Shown piece by piece: positions 26,865-35,324 of a stretch of 64,000 nt of DNA. The stretch's first letter is position 1. Each line of letters opens with the position of its first letter. The position numbers and the translations under genes were made by a program. The notes under the pieces are model-generated. The model did not search any database. It had not been told where the DNA came from and worked only from the letters and a program-made list of their open reading frames with translations. The DNA lies in contig JAUIFH010000003.1 of the NCBI GenBank assembly GCA_030429495.1, positions 186,001-250,000 of the forward strand. The letters are read 5' to 3'. This DNA is from Alphaproteobacteria bacterium. GTDB lineage: Bacteria > Pseudomonadota > Alphaproteobacteria > Rhodobacterales > Rhodobacteraceae.

Positions 26865-28186
26865 CGGCCAACATGCGCACCCTTCTGCTGTTCGCAGGCA
26901 TGGCGTTGCTGATCGTGCTCGAAGGCTCCACGACGTTTCTCGGCATCTTCGGGGGCAGCTGGAACAGCGCGCTCTTCATCCTGACCTTCGGCCTCCTTTC
27001 CGCGATCATGTCGCTCGGCGTGAACATGCAGTGGGGATATGCGGGCCTTTTCAACGTCGGTGTCGTCGGCTTCGTCGCCCTCGGCGGGCTCGCCCCGGTG
27101 CTGATCGCGACCCAACCGGTGTCGGAGGTCTGGACCTCGGCCGGCGCCTACCGGCTTCTCCTCGCGCTGCTTGTCGGTGCTGCAATCATCGGACTCGCGA
27201 TCACACTGAACCACCGCCTGCGCGGGCGGGGCCGCGTGATCGCGCTTCTGGTCACGCTTGTCGCGGGCTTCTTCATCTTCCGCGCGATCTTCGATCCAGC
27301 GGTCGAGGTGATCGAGGCGTTCCAGCCCGCGACCTACTCGAATATCGGCGGCCTCGGCCTGCCGGTCCTGCTGGCCTGGCCCGTGGGCGCCCTCTTCGCC
27401 GCCGGCGCCGCCTGGATGATCGGCAAGACCGCGCTTGGCCTCCGCTCGGACTACCTCGCCATCGCGACGCTCGGCATTGCGGAGATCATCGTCTCGGTCC
27501 TCAAGAACGAGGACTGGCTGGCGCGCGGCGTGAAGCTCGTCCACTCGATCCCGCGCCCGGTCCCGCGCGAAATCGACCTTCAGGCCGATCCCGGCTTCGT
27601 CGACTTCGCCGCCCGGTTCGGCACCGACCCGGTCACCGCCTCCACGATCCTCGTGAAGCTGCTTTACGCGCTTCTCTTCCTTGCGGTTCTGCTCGTGCTG
27701 ATCTTCGCAATGGAAATGGCGCTGAAGTCCCCCTGGGGCAGGATGATGCGCGCGATCCGTGACAACGAGGTCGCCGCCGAAGCCATGGGCAAGAACGTCA
27801 CCGGCCGGCATCTGCAGATCTTCATCCTCGGCAGCGCGGTCTGCGGTCTGGCCGGCGCGATGATGGTGACGATGGACAGCCTGCACAATCCCAGCACCTA
27901 CAACCCGCTGCGCTTCACCTTCCTGATCTGGGTGATGGTGATCGTCGGCGGCTCCGGCAACAACTGGGGCGCGATGCTGGGCGGCCTACTGATCAGCTTT
28001 CTCTGGGTCAAGGTCGAGGTCTGGGGACCGGCCGCGCTGAACTTCCTGACTTCGGGTCTCGACCCGGACTCGCCCCTGCGCCAGCATCTGCAAGACAGCG
28101 CCGCCCATATGCGCCTGCTGACCATGGGCCTCGTCCTGCTTCTCGTCCTCAGGTTCAGTCCACGCGGCCTGATCCCTGAAAAATAG
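26861..28186 (+). CDS. livM: Branched-chain amino acid-type permease LivM
   Basis: The 441-residue permease has about ten hydrophobic segments. The N-terminal part includes NMQWGYAGLFNVGVVGFVALGG, and the ATPase-contact loop near the C-terminus reads IVGGSGNNWGAMLGGLL. It is longer than E. coli LivM core regions because of extra segments at both ends and a hydrophilic loop around residues 230-260. It ends the transporter operon; a repeat remnant and an intrinsic terminator follow. Confidence 0.93.
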   Translation: MTANMRTLLLFAGMALLIVLEGSTTFLGIFGGSWNSALFILTFGLLSAIMSLGVNMQWGYAGLFNVGVVGFVALGGLAPVLIATQPVSEVWTSAGAYRLLLALLVGAAIIGLAITLNHRLRGRGRVIALLVTLVAGFFIFRAIFDPAVEVIEAFQPATYSNIGGLGLPVLLAWPVGALFAAGAAWMIGKTALGLRSDYLAIATLGIAEIIVSVLKNEDWLARGVKLVHSIPRPVPREIDLQADPGFVDFAARFGTDPVTASTILVKLLYALLFLAVLLVLIFAMEMALKSPWGRMMRAIRDNEVAAEAMGKNVTGRHLQIFILGSAVCGLAGAMMVTMDSLHNPSTYNPLRFTFLIWVMVIVGGSGNNWGAMLGGLLISFLWVKVEVWGPAALNFLTSGLDPDSPLRQHLQDSAAHMRLLTMGLVLLLVLRFSPRGLIPEK

Positions 28187-28189
28187 TCG

Positions 28190-28211
28190 CTTCTTCTTGG
28201 CAAAAATACTC
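28190..28211. repeat. Dispersed intergenic repeat, family 1 (truncated copy b)
   Basis: The sequence CTTCTTCTTGGCAAAAATAC matches the unpaired half of the copy at 4706 almost exactly, but the G-rich hairpin half is missing; a different hairpin, an ordinary terminator, takes its place at 28216. Confidence 0.6.
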
Positions 28212-28215
28212 AATC

Positions 28216-28241
28216 AAAGCCGGGACCCTGCCCCGGCTTTT
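28216..28241 (+). terminator. Intrinsic terminator of the liv operon
   Basis: A nine-base-pair stem (28216-28224 with 28232-28240) ends in TTTTCTCTT. It lies 30 bases after the livM stop and separates the transporter from the flavoprotein gene. Confidence 0.85.
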
Positions 28242-28267
28242 CTCTTCCCGGCACGCGATCGCGGCGA

Positions 28268-28295
28268 GCGACACGACATGTCGCTGATCGACATG
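28268..28295. promoter_or_regulatory. Candidate operator upstream of the flavoprotein gene
   Basis: The inverted repeat GCGACA-N5-TGTCGC (28268-28284) overlaps a direct repeat of CGACATG at 28274-28280 and 28289-28295, fifteen bases apart. The site lies 53 bases before the ATG at 28348. The spacing would suit an AraC-type dimer such as the GlxA-family protein at 21705, but no binding evidence exists here. Confidence 0.4.
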
Positions 28296-28347
28296 CCAGC
28301 GGCGGCCCAACGGCTTTGACTGGTCGCGATCAACGCGGGAGGCGGCA

Positions 28348-30774
28348 ATGAAAACCCAGGCACAGGTCGTGGTCATCGGCGGCGGGGTCGTCGGTTGCTC
28401 GGTGCTTTATCACCTGACGAAATACGGCTGGACCGACGTGATGCTGATCGAAAGGTCGACGCTCACCTCCGGTTCCACATGGCACGCGGCGGGCGGCTTT
28501 CACACGCTCAACGGCGACACCAACATGGCCGCGCTTCAGGGCTACACGATCCAGCTTTACAAGGAGTTGGAGAAGATCACTGGCATGAATTGCGGCCTGC
28601 ACCACGTCGGCGGCATCACACTGGCTGACAACCAGGCCCGGTTCGAGATGCTGAAGGCTGAGCGTGCCAAGCACCGCTACATGGGGCTTCATACCGAGCT
28701 TCTCGGGCCCGATGAGATATCGAAATTCACCGATGGCCTCGTCAACACCGACGGCATCATCGGGGCGCTCTACGATCCCCTCGACGGCCACCTCGACCCT
28801 TCCGGCACGACCCATGCCTATGCCCGGGCCGCGAAGATGGGCGGCGCCGAGATCATCGAGCATAACCGGGTGCTGGAAACCAATCCCCGCGCCGACGGCA
28901 CATGGGACGTTGTGACGGAAAACGGCACTGTCCACGCCGAGCATGTCGTCAATGCCGGCGGTCTCTGGGCGCGGGAAGTGGGCGCGATGGCGGGCGTTTA
29001 CTTCCCGCTTCTGCCGATGGCGCACCAGTACCTCGTCACCGACGAGATCCCGGAGATCATGGATATCCTGAACTCGGGCCGCGAGTTTCCGCATGTGATG
29101 GACCCGGGCGGCGAAAGTTATCTGCGGCAGGAAGGGCGCGGGCTTTGCATCGGGTTTTACGAGAAGCCCTGCGAAGGCTGGTCGCTCGACGGCACGCCCT
29201 GGACATTCGGGCACGAGCTTTTGCCCGACAACCTCGACAAGATCGAGGACTCGGTCGCCTTTGCCTACAAGCGCTTCCCGGTGCTTGAGAAGGCCGGCGT
29301 CAAGAACGTGATCCACGGCCCCTTCACCTTCGCCCCCGACGGCAACCCACTGATCGGCCCGGTGCCGGGCCTGCGCAACTACTGGTCGGCCTGCGCGGTC
29401 ATGGCCGGGTTCTCTCAGGGCGGCGGCATGGGCAAGAGCCTTGCCGAATGGATGATCCACGGCGAGACGGAGGTCGATCCCCGCGGCTTCGACGTGGCGC
29501 GCTTCGGCAAGTGGACGACGCCCGGCTACACCGTCCCGAAGGTGATCGAGAACTACCAGATGCGCTTCTCGGTGTCCTACCCGAACGAGGAACGCCCCGC
29601 GGCGCGCCCGTTCCGCACGACGCCGATGTACGACATCTTCGACGGGATGGGTGCGGTCTGGGGCCAGCAATACGGTCTGGAAGTGGTGAACTACTTCGCG
29701 CTTCCCGGCGAGCCGCGCTACGAGACGCCGTCGTTCAAACGCTCGAACGCATGGGACGCAACGGCCGCCGAGGTCCGCGCGGTGCGCGAGGCAGTCGGCA
29801 TCAACGAGGTTCAGAACTTCGGCAAGTTCCGCGTGTCAGGCCCGAATGCGCGCGCCTGGCTGGACCGGATCATGGCCGGGGCGATCCCCAAGCCGGGGCG
29901 CCTCAGCCTGACACCGATGCTCAGCCCGAAAGGCAAGATCATCGGCGATTTCACGGTGACCTGCCTGCGCGAAGACCTCTACCAGATCACCGGCAGCTAC
30001 GGTGCGCAGGACCAGCACCTGCGCTGGTTCGAAGCGAACCTCGACGATGGCGTCACGGTTGAGAACGTCTCGGACCGGATCACCGGTTTCCAGATCGCCG
30101 GGCCGAAGGCGCGCGATCTTCTGGCGAAGGTGACCCGCGCGGATGTTTCGGACGCGGCGTTCAAGTTCATGGATGCGAAACAGATCACCGTTGGAATGGT
30201 TGATTGTCTCGTCCAGCGCGTCAGTTACACCGGCGATCTGGGCTTCGAAATCTTCTGCGATTTCATGAAGCAGCGGTCGCTCTGGCACACGCTCTGGGAG
30301 GCGGGTCAAGGCTTCAGCCTCAGGCCCTTCGGCATGCGGGCGATGATGTCGCTGCGCCTGGATAAACTCTTCGGGTCGTGGGCGCGGGAGTTCAGCCCCG
30401 ACTACTTCCCGGGCGAGACCGGCATTGACCGCTTCATCCGCTGGAACAAGGAGGCCGACTGGATCGGCAAGGCACCCGCGACGAAGGAAAAGGCGGAAGG
30501 GTCGAAACGCAAACTCTGTGCCTTCATCGTCGACGCGAAGGACGCCGATGTGGTGGCTTACGAGCCGATCTGGGTCGGGGACAAGGTCGTCGGCTTCTGC
30601 ACTTCGGGCGGCTATTCGCACTGGACCGGGCAATCCGTGGCGCAAGGTTTCCTGCCGACAGAGATGATCCGCGACGGGCTGGAGGCCGAAATCGAGATCC
30701 TCGGCGAACGGCGCAACGCGCGGATGATAACAGGCCCGCTCTGGGATGCCGACGGCGCAAGAATGCGCGGATGA
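28348..30774 (+). CDS. Dimethylglycine dehydrogenase-like flavoprotein (DAO + GcvT domains)
   Basis: The 808-residue protein joins an N-terminal FAD-dependent oxidoreductase (dinucleotide motif GGGVVG at 11-16; SGSTWHAAG with His46, the position that carries covalent FAD in dimethylglycine and sarcosine dehydrogenases) to a C-terminal GcvT/aminomethyltransferase part (about 430-800, with GYSHWTGQSVAQGFLP near the end). Such enzymes demethylate dimethylglycine or sarcosine and pass the C1 unit to tetrahydrofolate. The exact substrate is uncertain. It is transcribed separately from the liv operon, with a candidate operator upstream. Confidence 0.88.
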   Translation: MKTQAQVVVIGGGVVGCSVLYHLTKYGWTDVMLIERSTLTSGSTWHAAGGFHTLNGDTNMAALQGYTIQLYKELEKITGMNCGLHHVGGITLADNQARFEMLKAERAKHRYMGLHTELLGPDEISKFTDGLVNTDGIIGALYDPLDGHLDPSGTTHAYARAAKMGGAEIIEHNRVLETNPRADGTWDVVTENGTVHAEHVVNAGGLWAREVGAMAGVYFPLLPMAHQYLVTDEIPEIMDILNSGREFPHVMDPGGESYLRQEGRGLCIGFYEKPCEGWSLDGTPWTFGHELLPDNLDKIEDSVAFAYKRFPVLEKAGVKNVIHGPFTFAPDGNPLIGPVPGLRNYWSACAVMAGFSQGGGMGKSLAEWMIHGETEVDPRGFDVARFGKWTTPGYTVPKVIENYQMRFSVSYPNEERPAARPFRTTPMYDIFDGMGAVWGQQYGLEVVNYFALPGEPRYETPSFKRSNAWDATAAEVRAVREAVGINEVQNFGKFRVSGPNARAWLDRIMAGAIPKPGRLSLTPMLSPKGKIIGDFTVTCLREDLYQITGSYGAQDQHLRWFEANLDDGVTVENVSDRITGFQIAGPKARDLLAKVTRADVSDAAFKFMDAKQITVGMVDCLVQRVSYTGDLGFEIFCDFMKQRSLWHTLWEAGQGFSLRPFGMRAMMSLRLDKLFGSWAREFSPDYFPGETGIDRFIRWNKEADWIGKAPATKEKAEGSKRKLCAFIVDAKDADVVAYEPIWVGDKVVGFCTSGGYSHWTGQSVAQGFLPTEMIRDGLEAEIEILGERRNARMITGPLWDADGARMRG

Positions 30775-30884
30775 ACGCAGGCGGGAAGCGCCCGCCACCT
30801 GCCCTCTTGCGCGAAACGGCACCGGGCGGGATACTCCGGGGCGGGGGATAGCGATAACGGCCGCAACCGCGCGGAGCACGGCGC

Positions 30885-31484
30885 ATGACCGATCTTGCCA
30901 TCCTTATCCCCGCCGCCGGAGCGTCCCGGCGGATGCGCGGTTCGGACAAGCTGCTCGAATCCGTGGACGGTCATGCACAGTTGCGCCGGGTGGTGGCGAT
31001 GGCGCTTGCGACCGGGGCGCGGGTCATCGTCACGTTGCCAGACAGCGGCCCGCTCGCCCTTGCGCGCAAAACCGCCCTTTCGGGACTGCGCGCCCAGATA
31101 TGCGCGCTTGGCGACTGGCACGAAGGGATGGCGGCCAGCCTGCGGGCAGGTGCGCGCGCGGCCGGACAGGCCGATGCACTGATGATCCTCCTGCCCGACA
31201 TGCCTGACATCACCGAGAGCGATCTGGCCGCCATCATCGCGGCCTTCGCGGAAGATCCGACTCGCCCCGTGCGGGCCTGCGCCGAAGACGGCCGCCCCGG
31301 CCACCCGGTGATCTTTCCCCGGCGGCTGTTTCAGGAACTGATGGTCCTGACCGGCGACCGGGGCGGAATGGTAGTAATGGCAGGCGAGGATGTCCGACCC
31401 TTCCCGCTGCCCGGCGACCGCGCCATCACCGACCTCGACACACCCGAGGATTGGGCGCGGTGGCGCGCCTCAAAGCAGGTGTAA
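30885..31484 (+). CDS. MobA/MocA-like nucleotidyltransferase
   Basis: This 199-residue protein has the N-terminal nucleotide-binding motif ILIPAAGASRRMRGSDKLLE (with LAAG-type Gly-rich loop at about 9-16 and Lys22), the metal-binding LLPDMPDI segment with Asp near 105, and GRPGHPVIFPRRLF near 145. These are features of molybdenum cofactor cytidylyl- or guanylyltransferases (MocA/MobA). No molybdoenzyme gene is adjacent, so the partner enzyme is unknown. It follows the flavoprotein gene after 110 bases. Confidence 0.83.
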   Translation: MTDLAILIPAAGASRRMRGSDKLLESVDGHAQLRRVVAMALATGARVIVTLPDSGPLALARKTALSGLRAQICALGDWHEGMAASLRAGARAAGQADALMILLPDMPDITESDLAAIIAAFAEDPTRPVRACAEDGRPGHPVIFPRRLFQELMVLTGDRGGMVVMAGEDVRPFPLPGDRAITDLDTPEDWARWRASKQV

Positions 31485-31507
31485 CGGATTGGTAAACGCC
31501 GTGAGCG

Positions 31508-32182
31508 TCAGGCGACCAGCGCCAGCGGCGCGCGCTCCGTCCGCCGCCCCGCGCGGGCCGGGCAGAACGCCGCCTGTCCCGCAGGCTCGGCAAGCTCTGG
31601 AAAGATCGTGAGGATTTCGGTGAGCTGCGCGGAGTGCAGCCCCGCGAGCGCCGCAGCCTCCGGCAGAAAGCTCTCCGACCAGCAACCGTTCGCCCAGACG
31701 ATTTCATGCGTGTCGAACAGGATGTGAATGTAGGTCACGCTATCCTGCGCGGACGGATGAGCGGCCGAAATCTCCGTGAAGTCCTCGGCAGCCGCGAGGA
31801 TTTCCGTCTCTCCACCAAGGTCAAGCGCCAGCCGGCCCGTCAGCAGCATACGGTGCTGCGGGCTGACGGTCAGGTCGCGGTCGGGCATTCCCGGTGCGAT
31901 GGAGCCGCGCGGAAAGCACACCGGGCGCAGTTCCGGATAGGACGCCAGCGCCGCCTTGTCGAAATGCCGCGCGCCAATCCAGCGGACAGGGCGATAGCCG
32001 CTGTCGCGCGTCAGCACATGATCGCCGACGCGGATATCCTCGATCGCAACGGAACCGCGGTCGGTCGCGATCATGGTTCCGGCGGTGAAACACGGGGTTT
32101 GCGGCACGTCCTTGCTCGACTGCAACTGGCCTTCGCCTGTCCGGGCGTTCACACGCGCCCCGATACGTGACTTGGCACACAT
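31508..32182 (-). CDS. Hint (Hedgehog/intein) domain protein
   Basis: The 224-residue protein contains a Hint domain starting at TPCFTAGTMIAT (Cys31), with VEDIRVGDHVLTRD-like strands, WIGARHF, and PQHRML, a block-B-like His. There is no recognisable C-extein or secretion domain. Stand-alone Hint_2 proteins are common in Rhodobacteraceae; their function is not known. ATG 32182 has AAGGAG upstream; an ATG at 32200 is a less likely start. The gene is convergent with the nucleotidyltransferase and borders a long stretch without genes. Confidence 0.83.
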   Translation of the reverse strand: MCAKSRIGARVNARTGEGQLQSSKDVPQTPCFTAGTMIATDRGSVAIEDIRVGDHVLTRDSGYRPVRWIGARHFDKAALASYPELRPVCFPRGSIAPGMPDRDLTVSPQHRMLLTGRLALDLGGETEILAAAEDFTEISAAHPSAQDSVTYIHILFDTHEIVWANGCWSESFLPEAAALAGLHSAQLTEILTIFPELAEPAGQAAFCPARAGRRTERAPLALVA

Positions 32183-33164
32183 TCCTGAACTCCTTGGCAC
32201 TCGGTATTGACCGCAGACGGCACTACAGATTCGCCTGCTTATATCCTGATATCCCGCGATTAGGACTGCAATATGGCGTGAGTAGGCCCAACAAGGTCCT
32301 AAACTACGGAAATCGTGCCAGAATTCTAGCTACGGTTGATTGGAGAGTTCACGAAACCGGCGGGAGATGCGACGCTACGCAGATATCCGGCAGGCGCGAA
32401 TCTGAGCCGCAGCGCACCGGGCCGCCAGAAAGGTCATGAAAGGGGAGAGAGGGTGGCGACCGGGAGGTCCGTCTCAAAATTCATTCCCGGCCGCCAAAAG
32501 GCATGATCTCAAAAAAGCTTCATCCTACCTTCCCCGTTTCCGGGGAACGACGGCAAATCAACCGCCACTCCAGGTATCAAGGCCCGTTGGGGACAAGCCT
32601 TTCACCACCCACATCCACAAGACGCGAAGGGTTTCCCGAACCAGTGCGCGCACCACTACCGCGCCCGTCCGGGCCAATCCCGCCAACCTCTGCAAGCGCT
32701 TCCTTGGTCGACCGGGATGAACCCTGCACCACTCACATCACGTCTTGTGGCGTAGGTTGAATCTAGCGTCGGCTGCTCACTTGCCGAAGTGAAATCACGT
32801 CCGTTTCGATCACGATTGTTCTCATTCGGCACCCAACCGGCACTTCCGGGGTGTTTGGCGCGCTGACACTGTTTCCGGCATCTCAACCTGCGCCTCGGCG
32901 GCCATGACGGAAAACAAACGATAAATCTCGATTGCGAGGATCGGCCGGTGCGGAGGCTGGCATCGGCACCTGTCTTTTTCGACTAGTCCCCGTTTCCGGG
33001 TCGGAAATTATGCCCGAACCTGTCCGATCCGCGACCGATCCATGCCCGGAATCGCACCACAGCCGGAAATCGGCCGAGAAAACGGCGCCAATACCGGATA
33101 AAGCTTAGAACTGTTTCCAATTTGGAAATCGCATTTCGCGAATCGATCCCGCGGGGTGATGCGT
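32183..33164. other. About 1 kb without a convincing gene, next to tRNA-Leu
   Basis: Several short open frames exist on both strands, but none shows the strong third-position GC bias, ribosome binding sites or domain patterns of the real genes here, and base composition is less GC-rich in parts. I see short inverted repeats: TTAGGAC/GTCCTAA at 32260-32302; CACCACYCACATC repeated at 32603 and 32727, each followed by one arm of CACAAGACG/CGTCTTGTG; and a perfect 15-base palindrome TTTCCAATTTGGAAA at 33114-33128. The stretch starts at the 3' end of a tRNA gene, a favoured integration site, so it may be a decayed island scar. No integrase remnant or att duplication was found. Confidence 0.45.
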
Positions 33165-33248
33165 TGGTGCCCGAGGCGAGAGTCGAACTCGCACGCCTTG
33201 CGGCGGAGGATTTTGAATCCCCTGCGTCTACCATTCCGCCACTCGGGC
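33165..33248 (-). tRNA. tRNA-Leu (anticodon CAA)
   Basis: The minus strand folds into a class II tRNA: acceptor GCCCGAG pairs with CTCGGGC, followed by discriminator A and an encoded CCA. The anticodon stem GGGGA/TCCTC encloses the loop TTCAAAA, giving anticodon CAA. A variable arm (CCGCCGCAAGGCG) and a T-arm with GTTCGACTC are present. Confidence 0.95.
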
Positions 33249-33303
33249 AACGCGGGCGCCGGTCTAGCCTTACCCGGCCGTCATGACAAGCGGTTTGAAG
33301 CGG

Positions 33304-34149
33304 TCAGAGCGCGTCGGTGGAGAACGTATCGCAGGACCCGATCGACCCCGACCGGTAGCCTTCGGCGAACCATCTCTGCCGTTGCTCGGACGTGCCGTGG
33401 GTGAAGGTGTGCGGCATCGGCCGCTGACCGGCATTGCGCTGCAATGTGTCATCACCGATCTGCTTGGCGGCATTCATCGCCTCGGCCACGTCGCCCTGTT
33501 CGATGCTGCCGAAACGGGCGCCCGCATGGCGCGCCCAGACGCCCGAGAAGCAATCCGCCTGCAACTCGATCCGGACCGAGATCGCATTCGACTCTGCCTG
33601 ACTCGATCGCTGACGAACCTTGTTCGCCTGCCCGAGGATGCCAAGCTCGTTCTGGACATGATGCGCGATCTCGTGCGCAACGACATAGGCCGCGGCGAAA
33701 TCGCCGCCCGCGCCCATGCGGCGCGACAAAGTCACGAAGAAATCGGTGTCGAGATAGGCTTTGCGGTCGAGCGGGCAGTAGAACGGCCCCGTCGCGCCGG
33801 ACGCTCCACCGCAGGGCGATTGCGTGACCCCCTTGAACAGCACGAGCGTCGGCGGGTTGTAGCGTTTGCCGACCTCCTGCGCAAAGATGTCGGTCCAGAT
33901 CTCCTCGGTATCGGCCAGCGTCACCGACACGAACTCACCCGCCTGCCGGTCGGCATCCGTCAATTCGGTCGAACCCGAGCTTTGCGGCATCGAGGCGCCG
34001 TTGAGAAGCGGCGTCACGTCGATGCCAAGGAAATAGCCGATCGCAAGAACGGCGAGCATCCCGCCGATGCCAAGGCCGCTCGCGCGGCCCGCGCTCATCC
34101 TGCGGCGGTCCTCGATATTCTCGCTGCCGCGCCGTCCACGCCACTTCAT
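33304..34149 (-). CDS. YpfJ-family neutral zinc metallopeptidase
   Basis: The 281-residue protein has an N-terminal RGRRGSENIEDRR segment, one membrane helix near residues 30-50, and an extracytoplasmic zinc peptidase domain with HEIAHHVQ and a downstream E-x-x-AD-type ligand region (RIELQADCFSG). All the YpfJ hallmarks are present. The ATG at 34149 starts with MKWRGRRGSENI, as is usual for the family; the upstream frame extension is not coding. Its physiological substrate is unknown. It is divergent from the YqaA gene. Confidence 0.92.
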   Translation of the reverse strand: MKWRGRRGSENIEDRRRMSAGRASGLGIGGMLAVLAIGYFLGIDVTPLLNGASMPQSSGSTELTDADRQAGEFVSVTLADTEEIWTDIFAQEVGKRYNPPTLVLFKGVTQSPCGGASGATGPFYCPLDRKAYLDTDFFVTLSRRMGAGGDFAAAYVVAHEIAHHVQNELGILGQANKVRQRSSQAESNAISVRIELQADCFSGVWARHAGARFGSIEQGDVAEAMNAAKQIGDDTLQRNAGQRPMPHTFTHGTSEQRQRWFAEGYRSGSIGSCDTFSTDAL

Positions 34150-34287
34150 CGTCAGCCCCCTTGCCTCGCCGCGACCACCAATACGCCGGCAAGATACCGC
34201 GCCGGCGCGCCGGGGCAAACCCTTCTCATGCTTGACGCTGCGCCGAACGCATGGCCTAAGGGCGCGGAGGCATTCGGGCGGGACCAT

Positions 34288-34866
34288 ATGATCCGTGCAC
34301 TATACGACTGGACGATGCGGCTCGCGGATCATCCGCGCTCGCTTTCGGCGCTGGGCGTCGTCTCGTTCGTCGAAAGCTCCTTCTTTCCTATCCCCCCCGA
34401 TGTCCTGATGATCCCGATGATCATCGCGCGCCCCGCGCGCGCCTGGCTGATCGCCGCGGTGGCGCTTGTGACGTCGGTTCTGGGCGGGCTTTTCGGGTAT
34501 TTCATTGGCGCGGTGTTATGGGACACGGTCGGCCAGCCGATCCTCGATTTCTATGGCAAGGCCGATGCCGGCGCGACCTTCGCCGAGAAGTTCAACCAGT
34601 ATGGCGCCTGGGCGGTGTTGATCGCCGGGGTGACACCGTTTCCCTTCAAGGTCATCACCATCGTCTCGGGGTGGACCGGCCTCTCGCTGCCGGTCTTCAT
34701 CGTCTCCGCCATCGTTGCACGCGGCCTGCGCTTCTTTATCGTTGCCGGGCTGCTCTGGAAGTTCGGCGCACCGATCCGTGATTTTATCGAACGGCGGGTC
34801 GGCCTTATGTTCACGCTGTTCATGGCCCTCCTGATCGGCGGCTTCGCCTTGGTGAAACTCCTTTGA
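34288..34866 (+). CDS. YqaA/DedA-family membrane protein
   Basis: The 192-residue protein has four to five hydrophobic segments and the DedA-superfamily features FVESSFFPIPPDVLMIPM, a glycine-rich GGLFGYFIGAVLW helix, and FKVITIVSG. It fits the YqaA branch of SNARE-associated (VTT) proteins; members are linked to membrane homeostasis and lipid carrier movement. The stop overlaps the dsbB start as TTGA, so the two are probably translated together. Confidence 0.88.
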   Translation: MIRALYDWTMRLADHPRSLSALGVVSFVESSFFPIPPDVLMIPMIIARPARAWLIAAVALVTSVLGGLFGYFIGAVLWDTVGQPILDFYGKADAGATFAEKFNQYGAWAVLIAGVTPFPFKVITIVSGWTGLSLPVFIVSAIVARGLRFFIVAGLLWKFGAPIRDFIERRVGLMFTLFMALLIGGFALVKLL

Positions 34867-35318
34867 CCCGCACCTCCCTGATCCTTCCCGCCGCCGGCGG
34901 CTCGGCCGCGCTTCTGCTCGGGGCGTTCTTCTTCCAGTGGCTTGGCTACGCGCCGTGCGAGCTTTGCCTGTGGCAGCGCTGGCCCCATGGCGCAGCAATC
35001 GTTGTCGGGGCGGCCTGCCTCGCCCTGTCCTGGCGCTGGCTTCCGCTTGCCGGCGCTGCCTCCGCTTTCGCGACCGGGGCCATCGGCATCTATCACACGG
35101 GGGTTGAGCGTGACTGGTGGCAGGGGCCGACCGCCTGCACCTCCGGCGGCGACCTCTCAGGATCGGCTGACGATCTCCTCGCGCAGATCATGGAAGCGCC
35201 ACTGATCCGCTGCGACGAGGTCGCCTGGACCTTCGCCGGGTTGTCGATGGCTTCATGGAACGCGCTCCTGTCCTTCGCCCTCGCCGCACTCTGGATCGCA
35301 GCCGCGCGCCGGGCCTGA
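34863..35318 (+). CDS. dsbB: Disulfide bond formation protein DsbB
   Basis: The 151-residue membrane protein has four hydrophobic segments. The first periplasmic pair CELC (Cys33 and Cys36) follows the first helix, and a second pair, in TACTSGG and IRCDEV, lies in the second loop. That fits quinone-coupled reoxidation of DsbA. The start codon is TTG at 34863, coupled to the yqaA stop; there is no good ATG at the N-terminus. No dsbA is adjacent. Confidence 0.9.
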   Translation: MTRTSLILPAAGGSAALLLGAFFFQWLGYAPCELCLWQRWPHGAAIVVGAACLALSWRWLPLAGAASAFATGAIGIYHTGVERDWWQGPTACTSGGDLSGSADDLLAQIMEAPLIRCDEVAWTFAGLSMASWNALLSFALAALWIAAARRA

Positions 35319-35324
35319 CCCGGG

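Noticed and set aside
28330-29670. A 446-codon minus-strand frame antisense to the flavoprotein gene
   Set aside because: Typical high-GC antisense frame; the plus strand has clear FAD and GcvT motifs throughout.
32167-32886. Short frames in the gap beside tRNA-Leu as genes
   Set aside because: No ribosome binding sites, no codon bias like neighbouring genes, and no recognisable protein features.
33165-33248. Integrated element at tRNA-Leu with att duplication
   Set aside because: No second copy of the tRNA 3' end and no integrase within the window.
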